A stretch of DNA of 64,000 nucleotides from Ornithodoros turicata. Taxonomy: Eukaryota > Arthropoda > Arachnida > Ixodida > Argasidae. Below, one piece after another: positions 1-12,300 of the stretch. The DNA lies in contig NW_026999454.1 of NCBI RefSeq assembly GCF_037126465.1, forward strand, positions 124,001-188,000, given 5' to 3'. The notes beneath the pieces are model-generated. The model did not search any database. It saw only the letters and a program-made list of their open reading frames with translations, and had not been told where the DNA came from. Position numbers and translations under genes: made by a program. Position 1 is the stretch's first letter, and each line of letters starts with the position of its first letter.

Positions 1-874
1 GCTACAACCAAAATTATACTGAACTCTTTCTTGCGTCGGCGCTAAGCAGTGAACGACCCTTCAGCTCGTGCATCGGTGCCTTTAATGCATGCTGCGCGTG
101 CACGTGCGTGCCACGCCATGGAGCAGTCCCGGTGAAAAACAAAAACAAAAACATGGTGCGCGTTGCGAAGCGGACTGGCGTCGCTGTCCGAAGGACGTGA
201 AGATAAATGCTGTCAGTGGAACATCCACGAGAACTGTTGTAGGCTACAATTCAGTGAATCGGCATTGAAACATTCAGCAGTGCGCATCATGCCGCGCATA
301 TACGGAACACTACGATCGGACCTGTTCCAAATCCACAAGCCCACGATAGGCATGCGCGCGCTTCTCGTGCTGTCTCATTGGATGCCGCCAATCTTTGCCT
401 CCTGGTGATCCCATTCGTTGCCGCCAAACACAACTTTGTTTTCATTCCGTTTCTCTTCGAAACGGTAGCGTTGTATGAACTGATTTTGTTTGAATTATGC
501 TAATTGAAGTACGGCGTTTCATTTGAGAGCAAGTTTTTCTTGCATTTTTGTTCCCCTTTAAAAGGACCTGAGAATGGCGTGAAAAACCAAAAAAAAAAAA
601 AGGAGAAAAACAAGAAAGAAAAGAGGAAAACAGCACGATTGGAGCCAACCATCATTTAGAATGACATCGTTCAGTCTCCCGAATTCTTGAGAACATCGAT
701 ACGTATGCATTTCTGCGACAATTCCGCGGCCGTTTTCGGGTAGATGTGGGCACAGCTTCCTGTGAAATCCAGCCTAAGAAGTTCTAACCCCCTCTTCCTC
801 AGAGTGCCAGCCATGACTATGTATATACCAGCGAGGCCAGCAACTGCAGTGTCAAAAGCACCACCTTTGTGATT
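1..874. other. intergenic/intronic sequence, no gene recognised
   Basis: I see no conserved coding motif here. The short open frames have no recognisable domain, and the A-rich run near 590-630 is low complexity. The stretch lies upstream of the first recognised phospholipase B-like exon, so it may be intron or intergenic DNA. Confidence 0.4.
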
Positions 875-888
875 ACTCACGAACACAC

Positions 889-1184
889 TAATAATAATTG
901 GGTGTTTACGTCGCGAGCCAGCTGAGATCATGAGCGACGCCACAGCGGTCGGTCTGTGGACTGCTTTTGCCCACCTGAGGATGGTGGGCACCTTTTTTTT
1001 CACCTTTTCACCTTGCGATGAAAGCTCATCAGACGGCACCCCGTCGTCCCTCGCGGAAGACGGCGTAGCCTGTCTAAGCAACTTGTACCCTGCCACCAAG
1101 TTGCTGGCGTCCTCGGCCGGGTTCGAACCCGCGATCTCGGGATCAGAAGGCGAACACGCTACCGACTGAGCCACCGAGGCCGGT
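889..1184 (-). mobile_element. tRNA-derived SINE with 14-bp target duplication
   Basis: Read on the minus strand this begins with a tRNA-like head: an A-box-like GGTGGCTCAGTCGGTAGCG and a B-box-like GCGGGTTCGAACCC near 1120-1175. It ends at the low-coordinate side in a TAA-type tail (TAATAATAATT on the plus strand at about 889-900). The borders are set by a perfect 14-bp direct repeat, ACTCACGAACACAC, at 875-888 and 1185-1198. That is the expected footprint of LINE-mediated retroposition. The reading frames across it are not genes. A related tRNA-like head occurs near 40655-40740. Confidence 0.85.
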
Positions 1185-1760
1185 ACTCACGAACACACAA
1201 AGTGTTACAAAAATGCATATGCCGTTTTCAACAAAGTGGAACTGAGCAATATCATTGCAAGTGATCACTGTCTCGGAACATATTAAGAACGTAGCCTACT
1301 TAGCCTTCTACACTCTCTTAATTCACAGGTCAGGTGGTCTTTGCCATTGGTTGGTTCTTGAGCAGCGCATACCACGGTGTAAGAAAGAGAGAGCTGTCCG
1401 TACGGCGCCTCTCCGTCGGTCGAATTAGTGCTCGCGCTTCTGTATTGTGCTAATAGATGGCTCTGAGCGGAAGGGGCATATGCGCTGCTCGTGGCAGGGG
1501 GGTCGGCTTCGCTCAAAAAAGCGTGAACACAAGAGAGCTGCCATCCGTTGGTCATGGAAGGCGTTGCCTTCCGTTGGCTCCTTCATTCCGCTAAACTGAC
1601 GTGCTCGTTTTCTTAAATTCATCACTTGCTATCTAAATTCGGCGTACCATGTGGGTATCTCATATGTATTTGTTAAACAACTAAGCATTGCATTTTTTTC
1701 CACAACATCACTTGCTTGTGTGCTGTCCTTCGTTCGTCACTTTATTATCGGCGTTACGGT

Positions 1761-1943
1761 CGTTATGAGCTAACGAGTGGCGGGAAATTCAAAAAGGCGG
1801 GCCGGAAATTAAAAAAGATGGGCACGTGACACATTGCGCGTGACGTATCCCACGCCCTTCACGTATCACGCGAAGAGCGCAGTGCACGTGTTTTATCACG
1901 TGCCCTTCTCGACGAGTGCCCCGCCTCTCGTTAGCTCCTAACG
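1761..1943. mobile_element. small terminal-inverted-repeat (MITE-like) element
   Basis: The two ends are inverted copies of CGTTANGAGCTAACGAGNGG at 1761-1784 and 1919-1943, with only a couple of mismatches. The roughly 180-bp body is rich in CACGTG and GTATCACG-type palindromes and has no coding capacity. I could not find a convincing target-site duplication, so the superfamily is unknown. Confidence 0.45.
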
Positions 1944-2457
1944 CGTGCAAGTGATTAAGCCCTCAGAGCATGGAATGACGGGTGGTTTCGTTTTTGCCAT
2001 TTCCGGTTCCCGTTGGTTCGCAGAGCAGCATGAAGATGACGGTTTACTGTGTGTATTCATGTTTGGATTATAGTTGTCTACGGAAATACATGCCTAGATT
2101 TGTTACGATGGGTAACGATTTATTGATTTCGCTCGCAAAGCATACAATCGCCACTTCAACACGTCATAGGCGGTAAACATCATCTGTGTTGGTGGAAAGC
2201 AAAGGGTTGGAGGTGTCGCAGGTAATCTCATAGATAAAATATGATTCACATTTGGTATGACAACGTTTACCTTGTGATTCCGATAGCACTACACAATTCT
2301 GCACGTATCCCCGGGGGTTCGTACGTACTCAACGCAATTCCACGGCTTGCCTCGCTTCCTACGCTGGACATCGTTCCCTCCATCGGCTCGTTTCCCCCGT
2401 TTGTTATCCCACGTGACTGCACAGGGTTGGCAACAAACGGAGCAACTCCACTGTAGT

Positions 2458-3119
2458 CAGGGGCGAATCCAGGGAAGATCCTCGGGGGGGGGGGGGGGGG
2501 GGTGTCGCCATGTAAGACGGCGAGCTGCGGCGCTTTCATTTCACACCAGAACTTTATTTATGATCTACATGTTGCGAAGCTTAGCAAGCTGTAGAGGCGT
2601 TCCTCTACAGCCCTCCCTCCCTTACAAAAACATGCTCTTAGTCCGTTCAAAACAACGCATAACTGAAGGTGCTTGGTAACTGGTGCTACACCAGTATCTA
2701 TTTGTCTTCCTCTATACGCATGTCTAAACAGCAGAAAAATATGTCCTACCATTTTCCTAACGTGCTGTCTCTTTGTGAAGCTCAGTGAGGAGGCCTTAGC
2801 TTTGTAGACACCAGGCAGCCACTGACCCCCCAAACGTCAAATCGCTGTCTTTATCCACTGTGCAGTGTCCGGCGCGTTCCGCGCGCTGAGAGGAGGCGAA
2901 TGTGATTCCTCCTCGCACCACCTGCGTCTTCGCTCCTTTTTAGGCAATGAAGTGTTCGTCGGCGAGTATATGTCATGCCCTTCGCGCAATCTTGGGACGA
3001 AAGGCGCACGCGGGATTGGCGGGAAAACGGAGCGTGCGGCAAGAAAATCTGCCGGAATGGGGGTAGAGGTATGTCTCGGGGGGGGGGGGGGCAGGGCCAC
3101 CCCACTGGATCCGCCCCTG
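2458..3119. mobile_element. nonautonomous hAT-type transposon, 8-bp TSD
   Basis: The element starts CAGGGGCGAATCCAG and ends with the inverted complement CTGGATCCGCCCCTG: a 15-bp terminal inverted repeat with one mismatch. It is bounded by a perfect 8-bp direct repeat, ACTGTAGT, at 2450-2457 and 3120-3127. An 8-bp duplication with CAGGGG ends is typical of hAT elements. Both subterminal regions contain long G runs (about 2487-2502 and 3079-3091). The 662-bp interior has no transposase motif, so it depends on a partner enzyme. Confidence 0.85.
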
Positions 3120-3773
3120 ACTGTAGTCAGGGGGCAGAAATTCGTCGACTAACACTGTCGATGACCAACGGATGGCTGCGCCCTGGCGGTCACGTTCGGG
3201 GATAGGAGAATCCCGTTGACGGCGCGCCAAGTACGTTCTCTAGAGTCTTCCTATATTAACTCTATGGCTCGTGGCCATTGCGAAGCGGGATTTAATCGCT
3301 CTTGGACAGACGCTGACGAAGTCCTAACGCTTCAAAATACATCATTCTCTGGAGCGACTGCTTTTGTTATGCGCTATGTGCCAACAATATTGATTTCGTA
3401 ACACTTCAGTGGCGCCAATGAAGTAGTATCGCCTATCTCATGGTTGATATGTACGGTCCACGATGTCGGAGTTTCAATTATTTTACATAGCTGTGCCCAC
3501 ATGTATCCGTCCATATAGGGTGCAACGAGAAAAGTAAATTGGCTCAACGCTTATTACACTGGAGGCGGTAATTGTGCTGTGAAGCCAAATTAAGCGACTC
3601 CACACGTGAAGAAGGCTTTAAAACAAGCGGTAATTTGAATGTTTGAGCTTTGCGTATGAGAAGCATGAGCGTGAGGATGATAGGCCATCGCAGCGCTAGG
3701 ATAGCTGCTCCTAGGTAGTTGTACATGTGATTTAATCTGTACTTTTTAAGGGTGCGACGAGGGCCGGCGTCTA

Positions 3774-3790
3774 CGGGGGGGGGGGGGGGC
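3774..3790. repeat. poly-G tract
   Basis: An uninterrupted G run of about 14 bases follows GTCTAC and is itself followed by CAACGGGCAGCTGTCC. Similar G runs elsewhere in the window lie next to hAT-type ends (2487, 3079), so this may mark a decayed element end, but no paired terminus was found. Confidence 0.4.
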
Positions 3791-4224
3791 AACGGGCAGC
3801 TGTCCCCCCTGAGCCTGCCTAAAGGGGCGCAAAAGACACCTTTTGGGGAACAAGAATACCGGGGGCGTGCGCAAATTTCCCACACCAGCAGTACTGGGTG
3901 CGACACATTGACGTCTGGTTGAAGGTTCGCTCAGCCAGAATGAGTACTAGAGTTGTTTTACGCAATACTGTTTTTGCGTGGCTTTTATGCACCCAATTGC
4001 CCACACCTTCAATGCTACATACAGTGCATTCTTCAACCAACGCAAGCAACCACAAATAGAAAGCCATTTTCGAAGCTCAAGGATATATATTTTGCGAACG
4101 AAGTACATATTTTGCTGGCTCACTGGGGCTGCTTCCGGCATCTCGGGTAGTGCATAAATTATATGTGCAGGTCAGCTACATCTACATCATGAAACCAATG
4201 GAACACACGTGTGCAGTTGTCTTT

Positions 4225-4420
4225 TTGAAGGCACATCGACAAGATTTCGTTCCGGGTTCGAATCCGGGCGCGGGCTGTGCTGTCTAGTTGTTTTAACCGG
4301 GTTTTCCCCAGACGGGCCATAACACTATATTCTGCATAGTTCTCTGCGATAGTCGTGACGTTGCCCGCCTGAGCGTGGCCGACTACGGTAAGTAGTTCCA
4401 TCACCACCACCTGGTGGTGT
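4225..4420 (+). mobile_element. tRNA-derived SINE copy (truncated head)
   Basis: The segment has a B-box (GGGTTCGAATCCGGG at 4254-4268) followed by GCGGGCTGTGCTG and a GGTTTTCCCC block. It ends in CACCACCACC. The same module order appears in the better preserved copy at 4729-4948. The A-box side is degraded, so the left border is approximate. Confidence 0.65.
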
Positions 4421-4728
4421 TGATGATCAGAGCATTACCGTTTAGTACGCTCAGGACCAATCACTACGTAGGTGAAAGTTACATGTTATAGTAGTGCTAC
4501 GGCAAATGTAAAGGGTCAAAGTTATGTTTGTGATTTTCTTAGAGCAGGGCGTACGCTTTTCATTTCCAATTAAAATATATGCAAAGTGTCAAACAACTGT
4601 ACGGCCCCTGTTCTCAACTTATCAGATGAAATAATGATACAATTCTAATTGGCAACTAACTGTGATCGTGGTAGGAGGAGAGTATCTGATTTCATAGTGC
4701 ACGCTCCTTGTCTTCCGCACTATCCAAC

Positions 4729-4948
4729 CACCTCGCGTGGCTCAGTGGTTAGCGTGCTGGCCATGTCACGTCACGTCGAGACTTGGAGGTACCCAGGTTC
4801 GAATCCCGGTGCGGGCTGTGCTGGCCGGGGTTTTCCCTGGGTTTTTCCTCCGACGCTTTCTGACTTTTCGGCACAATTCCCTAGTGCGTTATTCGTGACG
4901 TTGCCCACCTCTGTGAGGCCGGCGAGCCCTTTCGCTACCCACCACCGT
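4729..4948 (+). mobile_element. tRNA-derived Ruka-like SINE
   Basis: The head runs CTCGCGTGGCTCAGTGGTTAG (A box) and CAGGTTCGAATCCCGGTGCG (B box). It is followed by CTGTGCTGGCCGGGGTTTTC and a TCCGACGCTTTCTGAC block that also occur in the minus-strand copy at 26870-27118. It ends CCCACCACCG. Imperfect flanking repeats (ACTATCCA at about 4720, ACTATTCA at about 4949) may be the duplicated target. This module order resembles the tick Ruka SINE family, named from general knowledge and not from a search. Confidence 0.75.
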
Positions 4949-5851
4949 ACTATTCATAATAAACCATCCGAAAAATTCGCCACGAGCATTGTAATCCCTG
5001 TCCCAGTCCACCAGTTACAAAAATATTATAACGCAAATCGCCTCTCCCACTGTCTGGTCGCCTACCAAGCGGACCACAGCAGAAGCACTCAATGAATGAT
5101 AGTAACAGCAGGCGACCGGTATGTTTCGCGCTGACCCTTCATGTGTGATGGAGTTTCCCGGCTTACGGAACTCAAACAGCAACAGCACTGCTCAATTCCG
5201 CAGTGCAAAAATACCGCGGAGAAGAATATGCAATGTCGAGAAGGGGAAGAGCAAAAAGACACAGGGGCAGAGTGAACGAAAACAACGAAGACGGCTGGAA
5301 ATGACACGCGAGTTATGTTATTTCTACAATTTTTGAAGCATGTCTCGTAGAAGAAGGCATGAAGCAGGTTGATTTATTCATCGTCAATCATTCTTTTCTT
5401 CGTCATCTTGATGACGACGCGAGTGCCTCTAAAGGTAGTTGGAGAGGCGAATACATGTCCGCGTCTAGTTTCGCCTACAGCGAATTCGGATGGAGGCATT
5501 TTCATATTATTGAACCGGTTCGTGCACCGAACCGTTTAGAGCTCACCGGTTTGAACCGTTCTTATAGTTGCCTTCCGGAGCGGAACTCGAACTGAACCCT
5601 TATGACCGACCCTGAACTCGCACTGAGCCGATAACATTTTTGGTTCATTGATTAGAAGTACTTTTCTGCTAGCGCCACCCCCTTGATCCTGGTGGATCGC
5701 GCGCTCAACAGGATATCCATCACGCCAAATGTTTCAAGCCCCAAGCGCTTGTCGTCTGCTTCGGTGCACCCATTGGGAGCGCGAAGGGCTCGCTGGTGTC
5801 GGACACTCCGGCGTGCGCCGATGGTGCATGTGTCGCGTTAAGCGAGCGGAG

Positions 5852-5912
5852 TATAAAACACTCGGGCTTCGGGGCGCCTACTGAACGTAATCGTTGATTG
5901 CGACTCTACTCG
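5852..5912 (+). promoter_or_regulatory. candidate TATA core promoter followed by a splice donor
   Basis: A good TATA box (GTATAAAACAC, TATAAAA at 5852-5858) lies in a GC-rich stretch, with a GGTAAGCTCC splice-donor-like sequence at 5911-5916 about 55 bases downstream. It is 200 bp before the acceptor of the exon at 6054. It could be an alternative first exon of the phospholipase B-like gene or the promoter of a decayed LTR. Nothing in the sequence decides between these. Confidence 0.25.
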
Positions 5913-6053
5913 GGTAAGCTCCAGTGACTGCTGCCGCTGAGAAGGGGAGCGGCGGACGGACAAGTCGCGGTACGCGTGGAGAGGCCTTGAAGTTATCTAT
6001 GTGCTGTTGAATTGATTGGCTCGATGTTAATCGTTACACATCAATCGCACCAG

Positions 6054-6300
6054 CTTTGGCATCCTGGAAGTGTTTACCAACGGCAGTTACCCGGATGAGT
6101 ATCAGGCGTACGGCGCAGGATTGCTGGAGGGCTACTTCACCCGGGACCTCATTCGCATGCATTTCGACAACCAGTGGGCGGACTACTGCCAAGGGGAGAG
6201 CGAGTACTGCCAACGCCTCTATGGGTTTCTTCAGGAGAACCTTCAGTTCATGAACCAACAGGTCAACAAGTTCCGAGGCACAGATCCCTACTGGCATCAG
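6054..6300 (+). CDS. phospholipase B-like protein, exon (N-terminal region block)
   Basis: This coding block follows the acceptor CGCACCAG and ends at the donor CAG|GTAAGC. It encodes [20 protein letters not shown], then a segment with [18 protein letters not shown] and DPYWHQ. This matches the PLBD family, where a GWxxLE...AYxAGxxEG motif forms the start of the Ntn-hydrolase fold. It starts in phase 2 and ends in phase 0, which fits the next block at 27281. N-glycosylation sequons (NGS here; NVT, NSS, NMT, NYT and NCT later) suit a lysosomal or secreted glycoprotein. The upstream exon with the signal peptide was not found. Confidence 0.85.
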
Positions 6301-9300
6301 GTAAGCATTGATGACCGGTGAAAGCAAAAGAAAATAAAAAAGGCGTGAAAATTTTTCCATAATGCCTAAACAACGACGTTCCCAATCAAAAGTAGAAAGA
6401 ACAGGAGTAAACTACTGAAGTAGAGCCAAATGCAGTTCATCCGAACTCCACCGTTCCACTCATGTGGAAACCGAGTTTCCCGGTTAACATTCGAGTATGG
6501 CATGGGCTGTATACCTGGAGTGCTCGGAAAGAAAATTCGTTTTTTTTGTTTCCTTGGCGAAATTACAAATTTTATGGTATATACAGGAACTCATGTTTAC
6601 TCTGATTACGCACACCGTAGACGCATAAAATACTCAGCTGGTGAGGTAAAACTTTAGGCGCACAGGAAAGGTGGCAGGGGCATGGATGAGAGCGTCGTAC
6701 ATTTCGTTAGGTTGAATACTGCCCAGTGGAGATCTCGGTAGGTTCCTCTTGGCGGAACGATCCAAAGACACAACTGCTTCCAACAACGTTTATTTGGGGT
6801 GCAAACATGAGTCACAATCTATCCCAGGCAAAAATCTGGAGTGGGACCACTTTAAAGTGGTTTATTAGACAGGTCTCACTTTGAGTGTGGGACCACTTAG
6901 TGACTGGGACCAGTTGAAAGTGGAACCAGCTTCACGATGGTCCCACTTCAAGTGGAACCAGTGGAATTGATCCAGAGGTCCCCTCTGCTAAGTGGTCCGG
7001 GATCCGACCACTTAGCAGCTGGGACCACTGAATGCATGACCGAAAATAATGCGTAGAAATGCGCATATTGCTCAAGTAAATACCGTTTATTCTGCTAAAA
7101 GCCTACACTGAGCAGAGAGAAATAATCAATACATCTCTACATGCACATACTACGTAGTATAATTCTGATCACTCACTGTGTCTAGACAAGGCATATGCCT
7201 GACTGTGCGATGCACTCACGGACCACAGGGAGCTTTCGTTCGTTGGCCACCTCACATCTTGTATTGTCTTGGAGAAGATGACACTCCTGTTTTCCATGCA
7301 CGTCGGCACATACGCCCCCTTCCTCGTCATCGTACGTTCGGAATCTTCTGATCCTGTTTCTCTTCAAGTTCCTCCTAAGTTTCTAAAATGAAACATCTAA
7401 TTAGGCATCAAAACAACACGGTCATCACTCATACCTGCAAACATTCGCGACGTGCAGTCCGGTTGGCGTTTCACAGTGCGTTCTTGGCCCTACGCCGTTT
7501 ACGTCTTCTTAGTGTCAAAACTCTTCCGGGAAATCGACAATGTGATGCATAGGAACCATTGTCATCGCATTGTCTTAGAAAGCGCACTAAAACACACGCA
7601 AATACTGCACAGGAGATATACCACCCTTGCGACGGCAACTGAAGACAAAACGAACTTGCTACTACGCGTCCAATATCCAACTGCCACCTGCCACCCTGCC
7701 ACCCTCTCCCTCTCGCCTCTCCTCTCCCTCTCCGCTCTCGCCGTTTGAAGTTTGAATTTGTTGCAGTCGTGGCGTCTTCACATTCCATAAGCCTCTGCAA
7801 TTATCTTTTCTTCTTTTTCGTTTTCTATCTACTAATTATTTAGCTTAATTTTTTGTTGTTCTTGAGACGTATTTTTTGACATTTCTCTAGTACCTAATAC
7901 CTTGTGATGATATTCACCTTCGATGAGAATATCTGCGCGAATTGGAGTCAGTGATTTCCCCAGAAATTCATTGCTCGGGGGTGCCGATCTTTCAGGGGGG
8001 GGGGGTATGCTTGGTGAAGGTTCCGCTTACGGAATTTTTCTTAGACACGGAAAGAATCGTGGCACAATGGTGACATATCTGCAGAGCTTTCCCGTTATAT
8101 TGGTATATGTTAGAACACAATACATTAGAATAGAGATTCATTATGAACGGCATTTCAACATTAAGAATCATAATGACACGACCGACAAAGAAAAAAGACT
8201 AGCACCTTGTCTCACGAAGCTCAATGAATACCTGTCAACCAACGGTGAAAACCTTACACGAAAAAAGCAGAATACCTCGCTTGATTGAGTTGGGCGTTAA
8301 TGGTTCTTCATGATCCACATTGAGTTTGCGTGCCCGCACGCATTTTTGCTCGTATATGCGCGCAATATATGCATATTGAAAGTAGTAATGTATCAGCTCA
8401 AGTATCCGGAAACTCACATCTTCGCCTGGACGCCATTAATTAGCAATTAGAGCTAATTGGGACCCCCCCACATTAATCAGGACCCACCAGGGAGTCATTA
8501 CACTAATTGGGGATCATCTAAGACACGTCCAGACCACTATGTGAGTTTCCGGCTACTTGAGCTGATAAAAAAAAAAAAAATAGATAGAGATAGAGTGGAG
8601 AGAACGAGTTTAGTTGAAGATCAACGAAGCCATCTTGTAGAAAGCGGTCCGGAACGGCCGCTGACTGTCGCTGGGCGACGGAGCACGGAGGCAGGTTGCA
8701 AAGCATCACAGCACCAGTTCCGGACATCCTGTGACGTCAGCTGTGACGTCATCATGGCATGTCTGGGCAAGTTAGGACAGCTCTGAACATGCAAGGAGAA
8801 AAACACTCGTAATACAGAGGCTGGGAAAGCAAGAGTACGCAAACCATCAATAGCTAACAACAAAATAGAACTAGTTACACAACAACAAATGATCCCACCA
8901 CAACAGGAGCGCAGAACCATGCGACTGCTCCATCCGAGAGGCAGGCAGAAACTGACTCGTAATGGTTTTTGTCCTGTATAAACCCCGCAGCTGCACCCCC
9001 TAGCGGTTACTTTCTCAACTAATCTCACAACAAAATTATTAAGAATCACGCCAGCGCTACTCCCGGTCCCAAGGCAGAAGATGATAGAAAATGGCGGGAA
9101 TGCCCGGACAACAGCAACCAGCACCCGACGTGCACGGGCACGAAAATCGCAAACAAAGCGGGAACAAAGTTGGCGAAAGCATTAGTTACACAACAAATCA
9201 CCTCACCACAGTAGGAGCACAGACCGATGCGACTGCTCTCGTCGACAGCCATGGATCAAGTGACGACGGAGCGAACGACCGCACGTCTTCTCCCAACGAG

Positions 9301-12300
9301 AGCCAGAGGTGGACTGACGTAAGCGCCACTCTACGGGTGCTACGCATGCGCGCGCTCGTAGCGCCCTCTGCGCGCTCCTACCGCCACCTGCGAGAGGCTA
9401 AGAGAGAAGAGCATTCCTGCGCCCCCTGCTGGCCGTTCTCATTGGTCGTGAGGCTAAGAGAGAAGAGCATTCCTGCGCCCCCTGCTGGCCGTTCTCATTG
9501 GTCGTGACGTCATCCTATTGTCTCAGGGCTACCCTGTTTTTTCCACTAATGCTCCTTTGGTCAATCTGCAATGAAGCCACAGTATGACGTCATCATGCAC
9601 CTGCGTGGCTCAAGGACGCGTACGTTCTAGACAGGGGACCTATTATTTATTGAATCACTATCCCATGATTATTTCCTTTATTCTTCTATAACGATTGAAT
9701 AGGAAACTATTGCAGAAGAGCACCATGCATGAAAGCTCATCGTAGGAATTCCAAAGTCTTACTAAATGAGACTTGCAAAAGAACAAAATATCCTAACACG
9801 TAACTCCATCAACGGCAAATAAGAGGACTAGGTACTCAACAAATCAACAAAGAGTAAGGGTAAACAGGAGCGCAGAACTCAGGGCAGCACTATCGTCAAG
9901 GCAACAACGTTCCTTGTCAAAAATAAAAAAATAAAAAACGTCAACACACGAAAGCATGCATATCGGGGCATGTCAGAACACGTCAGCACAAATTGTACGA
10001 CTGCTGGGCAACAGAGGAAAACAAACAAACACTTGAACAGAGTGAAAAAGACACTCACCATCATTTTTCCCGTTCACAGCATTCCCTCATTGTAAATCCA
10101 CTCGTTACAAAATCCACCTGCATCGTCGAACACCATTCACCAGTGACGAACCACACATCCGCACCCCATCAGAGGCAGACATAACCCCACCGAAGCTACG
10201 CTCTTCCACTGACGGCCAACGCCAGGAGCAGAATTTGCGTGTCGAGACCCGTCAGTGTCGAAGAGAGAAGTGAAACCTTGCGCCCCCTGCAGGCCGTTCT
10301 CATTGGTCGTGACGTCATCCTATTGTCTCAGGGCTACACAGTTTTTTTCCACTAATGCTCCTCTAGACAAGGTCAACCTGAAACAATAGTCTCTCGGTAT
10401 GCGGTCATCATGCATGTGCGTGGCTCAAGGACGCGTACGCTCTAGACAGGGCACCTGTTATTTATTGAATCACTATCCCTAGATTATTTCCTTTATTCTA
10501 CTATAATGATTGCGTAGGGAACTATTGCAGAAAAACACCATAGACAAGAGGAGATTGTAGCATTTCATTCCCAAAGTCTTACTGTACAGGAAAAAAAAAA
10601 TGGTTCAGGAAGACATAAAGTCACACACCTGTCCCCCTCGCGGTTACTCTCTGAACTAAATGAATCGCAAAATTATTAAGAATTGCTCTACTCCCATTCA
10701 AGGCAGCACTATCGTCAAGAATATGCCTTGTACAAAAGGAAAAAAGCTACATGCAGAAGGAAAGCATGTCAGAACAAGCCCAGGCATGTCAGCACATGTT
10801 TGTCAGACAAGGGGGGGAAAAAGCGAAAAGAAACAAAGAAGGAAACCAGCATCAAACTATTTCTTCTTATTCAAAAACAGTGCTCATCATAAATCTGCCC
10901 AGGACAATACACACTATTTTTCTATTGCCACACTTTTTTCCAGTAACGGTCAATGCATTGCTACAGACTGCGTGACGTCATCACATCCTGTCTGAAGAAG
11001 AAGACACCGGCAAATACTCCTATTATTTATTGAATCGCAAGATTATTTCCTTTGTCCTACTCTTAATGACATTGATTCTCTCATTAAAATTCAACAAAAA
11101 GCACCCCGCATATTAACGATTTTCACCCCAAAGGCTCATCATGGTCATTAGAATTACAGTAAACTGCCACTGCTCTTTTAAAATAATAAGTGAGACCACT
11201 CAACATCACCTCCAGGCTTATGTAATACATCACCCTTTCTATGCTCATACATTCGTTGTCTGAGGCTACATCTGCGAGCAAAAAAGGCGCGGAAGCCGGG
11301 TGGGCAAAGTTCCATTCGCGCATTGCGAGCAAAAAGGCGCGAAAGCACAAGACAGAACGCCTTTACGGGAACACGATAGCATTCCTATACTATATTAATG
11401 ATTATTGCATTGCAGTTTAGAAAAACTACAACTAAACTATAATTTTAGGAGCCCAACTTTCTATGGAAACTATAATTGCCCTATTACTTGGATCGCTACT
11501 AATGAAGCGCTCCAATTTTTTCTCTCTTCCCATTTCAGCCTTGTCATGCAGGGAAGCAGACTCATATCAAAAATAATTAATTTACACTGAGGGTGCCGTG
11601 CTTCAGGAATTCCTATCCTGCGCTCAGATGCAAGCATTTCTTCACGGATACCTTTAACAGCTGACTTCCTCACATATCGAACACCCAACAACATCAAACA
11701 AACAATCAGAGAAACCCTCTTCTCAGCTGCACCATGCGACTTTCTTCTGCGTAAAATCGGTGATTTGAAGAAGAGAGCAGCGAAAAATTGCGCGCGCTTG
11801 TGCTCGACCTGAAGCATATGCCAATAAACCAAGAAAAAGGCACTCATGTCTGGTATCTGATAGTGCCACATACACAGACGCATTGCCCTTGCGTAAAGAA
11901 AGCACAGGACACGGATACACAAATTTCCTTAGGTGAGCAGGGAAAAGGCTTAAGACCACAGGTCACGACACATCGCCACGCGGCTAGCACAACATGACAC
12001 CAACAAGATACTAGCAGCGGGAAGAACTGCAACACTGCTAAACAAGTCCAGACATGCCACGATGGCGTCACAAATCAGGAAGAAAAAAAAAAGAAAAAAA
12101 AGCACACGCACGCACGCACAGAGGACAACGGATTAAACACACGGTGCGCTCAGGAATAATCGTAGCGTCACCGCACATCGCTACGAAGCTAAACGTCTAA
12201 CACAAGACGACACCAACAAGATATTAGCGAAGGGTAAAAATTGCAACACTACCGATCAAGTCCAGACATGCGACATCGCATACAAAACACTGCTCATCGG

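Noticed and set aside
4649..5095. 148-codon frame as a gene
   Set aside because: It runs straight through the Ruka-like SINE at 4729-4948.
5852..6053. Firm assignment of the TATA box as the promoter of the phospholipase B-like gene
   Set aside because: No signal-peptide exon follows it, and LTR remnants can carry the same arrangement, so it is listed only as a candidate.
8700..10830. p53-like half sites (CATGTC/CATGTT motifs) in the arms
   Set aside because: Spacing is irregular and the motif is short enough to recur with the duplicated modules.
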